From contig ONYB01000039.1 of NCBI GenBank assembly GCA_900321895.1, positions 1-17,649 of the forward strand: a stretch of 17,649 nt of DNA, in the 5' to 3' direction. Of the stretch, positions 13,498 through 17,649 are shown piece by piece (the stretch's first letter is position 1; every line of letters begins with the position of its first letter). A program made the position numbers and the translations under genes. Source of the DNA: an uncultured Brachyspira sp. (GTDB lineage Bacteria > Cyanobacteriota > Vampirovibrionia > Gastranaerophilales > Gastranaerophilaceae). The notes under the pieces were generated by a model. The model did not search any database. It was not told where the DNA came from and saw only the letters and a program-made list of their open reading frames with translations.

Positions 13498-14625
13498 ATG
13501 AAGAAATTTTTTTTATTTGTAATGCTTTTGTTTGGGCTGATTTCGCCATGCTTAGCCTTGGAAACTCCTGACTTGCCGTCAGAGGTCGGAAAGGTTGAAA
13601 AAGTCACTTATGAAGATGTCGCAGACGGGTTGCAAAATGAAAATAATGTCAAACAAAAGGTTCAAGTAAAAGTTTTGACAGGACAATTTAAAGGAACTGT
13701 TCAAACTCTTGATAACATGCTCACCGGAAATCCTGCTTACGATATCAGTTTGAATAAGGGTGATAAGGTGGTTTTGCACTTAGATGCAAAAAATACGGAG
13801 GTTAATTCCGTAGATGATGTAGATTTTTTTATTGCTGATGTAAAGAGGGATTATTCCTTGGAGGCTTTTGCGGCACTTTTTATGATATTGTTGGTCATAA
13901 TCGGCAGAAAAAAGGGCGTTTTTAGCCTTGTATCAATTATTGCAACTATTTCGTTGATGTTTTTCGTGCTTGTTCCTCTTATTTTGCATGGGGTCAATCC
14001 TGTTGTCTCAGCGGTCGTTGTAGGAATTTTATCGACAATTATTACTATATATCTTGTCGGCGGATTTAATTCAAAGAGTTCGGCTGCAATTATCGGGACA
14101 GGTTTGAGCTTGATTTTTGCGGGAGGGATGTCCCTTGCCGCAATTTGGATGGCTAGATTGACGGGTTTTGCTGGAGAAGAGAGTATGTTTTTGTATTCTA
14201 CAAGACCGGATTTGAGTTTTAAGGGAATTCTTGCCGCCTCAATGATTATTGCCGCACTCGGGGCGTTGATGGATACCGGAGTTTCTATTGCAAGTTCTGT
14301 GAATGAAATTTACGAAACAGATAAAAAGCTCACCGTGAACCAACTTTTTAAATCAGGAATGAATATCGGTAAAGATATTATCGGAACTATGTCAAACACC
14401 TTGATTTTGGTTTATTTGGGTTCTGCTCTTCCGCTTGTTTTGTTGTCGAACAATATTGATTTGCAAAAGTTTTTTAACCTCAATCAGGTGGCAACAGAAA
14501 TTTTGTCTGCACTTATCGGGAGTATTTCGATACTGGCATGTGTTCCGCTCACAGCAATCATTGCGGCATATTTGATTAAACGCCAAAAAGAAAGAGTTGA
14601 GTTCGACTTTGGAATGGACAAGTAG
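13498..14625 (+). CDS. YibE/F-family multipass membrane protein
   Basis: A 375-residue member of the YibE/F-like family, whose biochemical function is not settled. Residues 1-20 look like a signal peptide or first membrane helix (MKKFFLFVMLLFGLISPCLA). An extracytoplasmic beta-rich domain follows at 21-118 (VQVKVLTGQFKGTVQTL; LNKGDKVVLHL). About seven membrane segments then run from 121 to 360. Hallmark blocks are GALMDTGVSIASSVNEI at 255-271 and GKDIIGTMSNTLILVYLG at 291-308, both typical of the family. The start ATG has GAGAGGG upstream. It lies downstream of the hairpin closing the ftsEX operon, and I see no convincing promoter of its own. Its end contains the promoter for nfeD. Confidence 0.88.
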   Translation: MKKFFLFVMLLFGLISPCLALETPDLPSEVGKVEKVTYEDVADGLQNENNVKQKVQVKVLTGQFKGTVQTLDNMLTGNPAYDISLNKGDKVVLHLDAKNTEVNSVDDVDFFIADVKRDYSLEAFAALFMILLVIIGRKKGVFSLVSIIATISLMFFVLVPLILHGVNPVVSAVVVGILSTIITIYLVGGFNSKSSAAIIGTGLSLIFAGGMSLAAIWMARLTGFAGEESMFLYSTRPDLSFKGILAASMIIAALGALMDTGVSIASSVNEIYETDKKLTVNQLFKSGMNIGKDIIGTMSNTLILVYLGSALPLVLLSNNIDLQKFFNLNQVATEILSALIGSISILACVPLTAIIAAYLIKRQKERVEFDFGMDK

Positions 14626-14643
14626 TAAAAAATATGGTATAAT
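14615..14643 (+). promoter_or_regulatory. Near-consensus promoter of the nfeD-slipin pair
   Basis: TGGACA (14615-14620, five of six -35 matches), a 17-base spacer and a perfect TATAAT (14638-14643) with a TG at 14635-14636 making it an extended -10. It straddles the yibE/F stop codon and lies 28 bases before the nfeD start, which has AAAGGAG at 14659-14665. This is the best sigma-70-type promoter in the window. Confidence 0.75.
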
Positions 14644-14671
14644 TGCTCTGTAGAGATAAAAGGAGTTATTT

Positions 14672-15100
14672 ATGGTTCCATGGCAAATTTTTGTTATAGC
14701 GGGGATAGTTTCCGTTATATTTGAGATGGTGTTGCCGTCGATGTTTTTCCTCAATTTTGCTATTGCGGGATTTATTACGGCGATAATTTCTCTGTTTGTG
14801 ACGGATTTAACCGTGTTGACGATAGATTTTGCGGTTTTGGCACTGTTGTCCATCATCATTTTAAGACCGATTTTGCTGAAAACTTTAAAGAGTTCAAAGG
14901 AAAAAGAAACGGGTATAAAATCTGAATATATCGGACAAATTGCTAAAGTCGTTAAACCTGTGAATAAGTTTGCGGGTGTAATCACTATTTATGAAGAACG
15001 CTGGGAAGCTCGTGTCGAGAATGATGACGAAATCCCTGTCGGTGAAGAAGTCCGCATTGTTAAAAATGACAGTTTAATTATGTACGTAGAAAGGATATAG
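14672..15100 (+). CDS. nfeD: NfeD-family membrane protein (short form)
   Basis: A 142-residue short NfeD protein. Hydrophobic segments lie at about 5-20, 24-44 and 47-69 and are followed by a soluble five-strand OB-fold-like domain at 85-142 (GQIAKVVKPV; GVITIYEERWEAR; IPVGEEVRIV). The long serine-protease domain of full-length NfeD proteins is absent. Short NfeD proteins are normally encoded next to a slipin (SPFH) gene and are thought to work with it in membrane domains. That is the arrangement here: the slipin ATG is four bases after this stop, with its AAGGA site inside this gene. In the OB-fold the usual GE-W motif appears as EERW (108-111). Confidence 0.9.
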   Translation: MVPWQIFVIAGIVSVIFEMVLPSMFFLNFAIAGFITAIISLFVTDLTVLTIDFAVLALLSIIILRPILLKTLKSSKEKETGIKSEYIGQIAKVVKPVNKFAGVITIYEERWEARVENDDEIPVGEEVRIVKNDSLIMYVERI

Positions 15101-15104
15101 ATTA

Positions 15105-16076
15105 ATGAGTATCGTTTTATTGATTTTGCTTGTTGGTGTAATTATTTATGTATCAAAAGGTATTTTGATTGTACAGCAGGCAGAAGTTATGATTATCGAA
15201 CGCCTCGGAAAGTACGAAAAAACGCTTGAGTCGGGCTTAAATTTTATTTTCCCGATTTTGGAAGCTCCGAGAGGTATTGCAAAGAAAATTTCTCAAAAAA
15301 GTTTTGACGGATCGACATATTCTTACACAAAGGAAACTCCGAGAATTGATTTGAGAGAAACTGTTTATGATTTCCCTCGTCAAAATGTAATTACGAAGGA
15401 TAACGTAACGATTACGATTAACGCACTTTTGTATTTTCAAATTGTTGATGCGAAAAAGGCTGTTTATTCTATCGCAAACCTTCCTGACGCTATTGAAAAA
15501 TTAACGCAAACAAATTTGAGAAACCTCGTAGGTCAGCTTGATTTGGACGAAACACTCGTTTCTCGTGACAAGATTAATCAGGAGTTGAGAGCAATTCTTG
15601 ATGAAGCGACAAACAAGTGGGGTGTGAAAATTAACCGTGTCGAACTTCAAGATATTATTCCGCCGGCTGATATTCAAAGCTCAATGGAAAAACAAATGAA
15701 AGCAGAGCGTGACAGACGTGCCGCAATTCTTGAAGCAGAAGGTTTGAAAAAGTCTGCGATTTTGAAAGCTGAGGGTCAAAAGGAAGCAGCAATTAATCAG
15801 GCAGAAGGTGAAAAGCAAGCAGCTATTTTGAAGGCAGAAGGTATTGCTCAAGCTCGTGTAATTGAAGCTGATGCCGAAAAAGAAGCAATTCACAGAATTA
15901 TCGACGCACTTGCAGATAAGGGGCAACCTGACAAATATTTGATTGCAATGAAATATTTGGAAACTTTGACTTCTATTACTGCGGGAGAAAATAATAAAGT
16001 TGTTTACATGCCGTATGAAGCAACAGGAATTCTTTCCTCTGTTGACGGTATCAAGCAAATGTTTGACAAAAAATAG
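15105..16076 (+). CDS. SPFH/Band 7 slipin (stomatin/QmcA-like) membrane-scaffold protein
   Basis: A 323-residue SPFH protein. A membrane anchor occupies residues 2-22, the SPFH domain about 20-190 (QQAEVMIIERLGKYEKTLESG; ITKDNVTITINALLYFQI; LQDIIPPADIQ), then a coiled coil at about 190-262 and a C-terminal segment with KYLIAMKYLETLTSI (277-291). Slipins form large oligomeric rings that organise membrane microdomains and modulate proteases. The coiled coil holds five consecutive 11-residue units (206-260) built on AAILxAEGxxx, predicting a right-handed hendecad coil. It forms an operon with nfeD and is closed by a hairpin at 16100-16131. The exact subfamily (QmcA/YbbK-like versus other slipin) is not certain. 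Confidence 0.94.
   Translation: MSIVLLILLVGVIIYVSKGILIVQQAEVMIIERLGKYEKTLESGLNFIFPILEAPRGIAKKISQKSFDGSTYSYTKETPRIDLRETVYDFPRQNVITKDNVTITINALLYFQIVDAKKAVYSIANLPDAIEKLTQTNLRNLVGQLDLDETLVSRDKINQELRAILDEATNKWGVKINRVELQDIIPPADIQSSMEKQMKAERDRRAAILEAEGLKKSAILKAEGQKEAAINQAEGEKQAAILKAEGIAQARVIEADAEKEAIHRIIDALADKGQPDKYLIAMKYLETLTSITAGENNKVVYMPYEATGILSSVDGIKQMFDKK
15720..15884 (+). repeat. Five tandem 33-base units encoding hendecad coiled-coil repeats
   Basis: The units encode AAILEAEGLKK, SAILKAEGQKE, AAINQAEGEKQ, AAILKAEGIAQ and ARVIEADAEKE. Every unit is exactly 11 residues, with Ala at position 1 or 2 and the acidic AE or AD pair near position 6-7. SPFH proteins commonly have Ala/Glu-rich coils here; the strict periodicity is visible directly. 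Confidence 0.85.
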
Positions 16077-16099
16077 CGAATTTTTTACAAAATTTTTCC

Positions 16100-16131
16100 A
16101 AAAAGAGCGGGTCATCGGGCTCGCTCTTTTG
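16100..16131 (+). terminator. Terminator of the nfeD-slipin pair
   Basis: AAAAGAGCG (16101-16109) pairs with CGCTCTTTT (16122-16130) across a 12-base loop, 24 bases after the slipin stop. The following T-run is only four, so it is of moderate strength. It separates the pair from aspS. Confidence 0.65.
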
Positions 16132-16158
16132 CTATATTGTTATAAATATTTAAATAAG

Positions 16159-16204
16159 TGTTTACTTTTTTATGTTTTTGGTAAGATAGTAACAGATGTT
16201 TACT
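16159..16204 (+). promoter_or_regulatory. aspS: Leader and probable promoter region of aspS
   Basis: TAAGAT (16182-16187) is a plausible -10 with TTTACT (16161-16166) upstream, though the spacing of 15 is short. An 8-base direct repeat, TGTTTACT, occurs at 16159-16166 and 16197-16204. The leader to the aspS ATG is too short for a T-box. The ribosome binding site AAGGAAG lies at 16209-16215. Confidence 0.3.
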
Positions 16205-16220
16205 AGAAAAGGAAGAAAAG

Positions 16221-17649
16221 ATGATAAAAACAAGAATGAAATCGCATAATTGCGGTGAACTTAACTTGAACAACCTCGATGAAGAAGTCACTTTATCAGG
16301 TTGGGCATCAACAATCCGTGATTTGGGCGGAATTTTGTTTGTTGAATTGAGAGATAGAAGCGGATTTTTCCAGATTGTTGCAAATCCGCAGATTAATCCT
16401 GAAGTTCACAAAATTTTGGAAAAAGTTAGAACAGAATACGTTATTATGGTAAAAGGTAAAGTTTCCAGAAGACCTGAAGAAACCTATAATGAAAAATTCC
16501 CGACAGGTCAGGTGGAAATGTATCCTGAATCTATCGAAATCTTGTCAGAAGCTAAAACCTTGCCATTTGTGTTGGATGACGAAAATGTTTCGGAAGATGT
16601 TCGTTTGAAATACAGATACCTTGATATCAGACGTGATGCGATGAAAGACAAGCTTGTTTTGCGTCATAAAATCGTTCAGGCTGCAAGAAATTATATGAAC
16701 AACCTTGATTTCTTGGAAGTTGAAACTCCGATTTTGATTAAAACAACTCCGGAAGGTGCAAGAGATTACCTTGTTCCATCAAGAGTTCAAGAAGGAAAAT
16801 TTTATGCTTTGCCGCAATCTCCGCAAATTTTTAAGCAGTTGTTGATGGTTGGCGGTATTGAAAGATATTACCAAATTGCAAAATGTTTCCGTGATGAAGA
16901 CCTTCGTGCTGATAGACAGCCTGAATTTACTCAGATTGATATCGAAATGTCTTTTGTTGAACAACAAGATGTTATCAAAGTCGTTGAAGGTTTGATTGTG
17001 GATACGTTTAAGGCTGCCGGAGTTGAGGTTAAACCTCCGTTTATTCAAATGCCTTGGCAGGAAGCAATGGACAGATTCGGTTCTGACAAACCTGATACTC
17101 GTTTTGGATTGGAACTTTTTGATATCGGCGATATCATTCTTCAATCAAATTTTGAAATCGTTAAGAAAACTCTTGAAAATGGTGGTATCGTTCGTGGTAT
17201 CAGAATTCCGGGCGGAGCAAAATATTCAAGAAAAGATATTGACGATATTACAAAACTTGCAGTTTCTTTCGGTGCAAAAGCTCTTGCAAACATAATTTAT
17301 AACGAGGACGGTACTGCAAAATCTCCTGTTTTGAAATTTGTGACAGAAGAACAGGCAAAACAAATTCAAGAAAGAGCCGGTGCTCAAGCAGGTGATATTA
17401 TCTTCTTCGTAGCCGACAAACCGAAATTGGTTTACGATATTATGGGAAGATTGAGATTGCACTTTGGTAAAATGTTAAATCTTATTGATGAAAGCAAACA
17501 TGCCCTATTATGGGTGGTTGATTTCCCTATGTTTGAATGGAGTGATGAAGAAGGCAGATTTATGGCAATGCACCATCCATTCACATCACCTTGTATTGAA
17601 GATTTAGACAAACTTAAATCAGGTGATTTGGGTAATGTAAAATCAATAG
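16221..17649 (+). CDS. aspS: Aspartyl-tRNA synthetase, bacterial type (partial, 3' end outside window)
   Basis: Charges tRNA(Asp) with aspartate in the cytoplasm. The 476 visible codons run open to the window edge; bacterial AspRS is about 590 residues, so roughly the last fifth is missing, including class II motif 3. Visible are the OB-fold anticodon-binding domain (residues 1-105, GWASTIRDLGGILFVELRDR at 27-46), the motif 1 region near 150-170, TTPEGARDYLVPSR at 175-188, motif 2 FRDEDLRADRQPEFTQID at 223-240, and the bacterial insertion (GAD) domain at about 290-420. L35 in RDLGG matches discriminating AspRS, while the second specificity position is E87 (RPEETYN), neither the usual Gly nor Lys. 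The start has AAGGAAG five bases upstream. Confidence 0.96.
   Translation, partial: MIKTRMKSHNCGELNLNNLDEEVTLSGWASTIRDLGGILFVELRDRSGFFQIVANPQINPEVHKILEKVRTEYVIMVKGKVSRRPEETYNEKFPTGQVEMYPESIEILSEAKTLPFVLDDENVSEDVRLKYRYLDIRRDAMKDKLVLRHKIVQAARNYMNNLDFLEVETPILIKTTPEGARDYLVPSRVQEGKFYALPQSPQIFKQLLMVGGIERYYQIAKCFRDEDLRADRQPEFTQIDIEMSFVEQQDVIKVVEGLIVDTFKAAGVEVKPPFIQMPWQEAMDRFGSDKPDTRFGLELFDIGDIILQSNFEIVKKTLENGGIVRGIRIPGGAKYSRKDIDDITKLAVSFGAKALANIIYNEDGTAKSPVLKFVTEEQAKQIQERAGAQAGDIIFFVADKPKLVYDIMGRLRLHFGKMLNLIDESKHALLWVVDFPMFEWSDEEGRFMAMHHPFTSPCIEDLDKLKSGDLGNVKSI

Noticed and set aside
14392..14985. 197-codon minus-strand open frame across the yibE/F-nfeD junction
   Set aside because: Antisense to two confident genes and their promoter; no domain seen.
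15720..15884. 33-base periodic DNA as a CRISPR-like array
   Set aside because: The units are contiguous without spacers, in frame, and encode coiled-coil hendecads of the slipin.
16159..16204. TGTTTACT direct repeat as a regulator binding site or T-box part for aspS
   Set aside because: Only eight bases and AT-rich, so chance is plausible; the leader is far too short for a T-box and has no specifier structure.

Overview
The window is AT-rich bacterial chromosome with short intergenic gaps and clear Shine-Dalgarno sites. The YidC protein has the architecture I recall from cyanobacterial YidC: a large extracytoplasmic insert between the second and third membrane segments and a short N-terminus. 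With the low GC and the gene mix, this suggests a non-photosynthetic relative of Cyanobacteria (Melainabacteria/Gastranaerophilales-like gut lineage). That placement is inference; no rRNA or other marker is present to prove it.

Layout. 1-558 (minus, cut by the window edge): unrecognised membrane-anchored protein. 663-1382 (plus): HEPN/MNT two-gene module of the type VII toxin-antitoxin kind. 1494-3649 (plus): yidC then queA, ending in a symmetrical terminator shared with the convergent gene. 3701-5968 (minus): oversized phosphohexomutase. 6070-7450 (plus): two tandem, overlapping PlsC-like acyltransferases. 7451-7658: three hairpins, one of which presents a CCTCC loop and is a possible small RNA. 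7659-8813 (minus): Pro/Ala-rich protein with HEAT-like helices. 9064-13413 (plus): tight five-gene operon with the C-terminal half of a split transketolase, ftsE, ftsX, a regulator with degenerate receiver and degenerate GGDEF domains, and an isochorismatase-family hydrolase, followed by a hairpin. 13498-14625: YibE/F-type membrane protein. 14672-16076: NfeD plus slipin (SPFH) pair, driven by a near-consensus promoter inside the end of the yibE/F gene. 16221-17649: aspS, cut by the window edge before motif 3.

Functional picture. Most of the window is housekeeping: membrane protein insertion (YidC), tRNA modification and charging (QueA, AspS), phospholipid synthesis (PlsC pair), sugar phosphate metabolism (mutase, transketolase half), division or wall remodelling (FtsEX) and membrane-domain proteins (NfeD/slipin). 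The least ordinary items are the HEPN/MNT pair, which carries the exact R-X4-H-X-Y and GS-X10-D-X-D signatures; the apparently catalytically dead receiver/GGDEF protein directly behind ftsEX; the CCTCC-loop hairpin; and the 755-residue mutase with an altered active-site serine loop.
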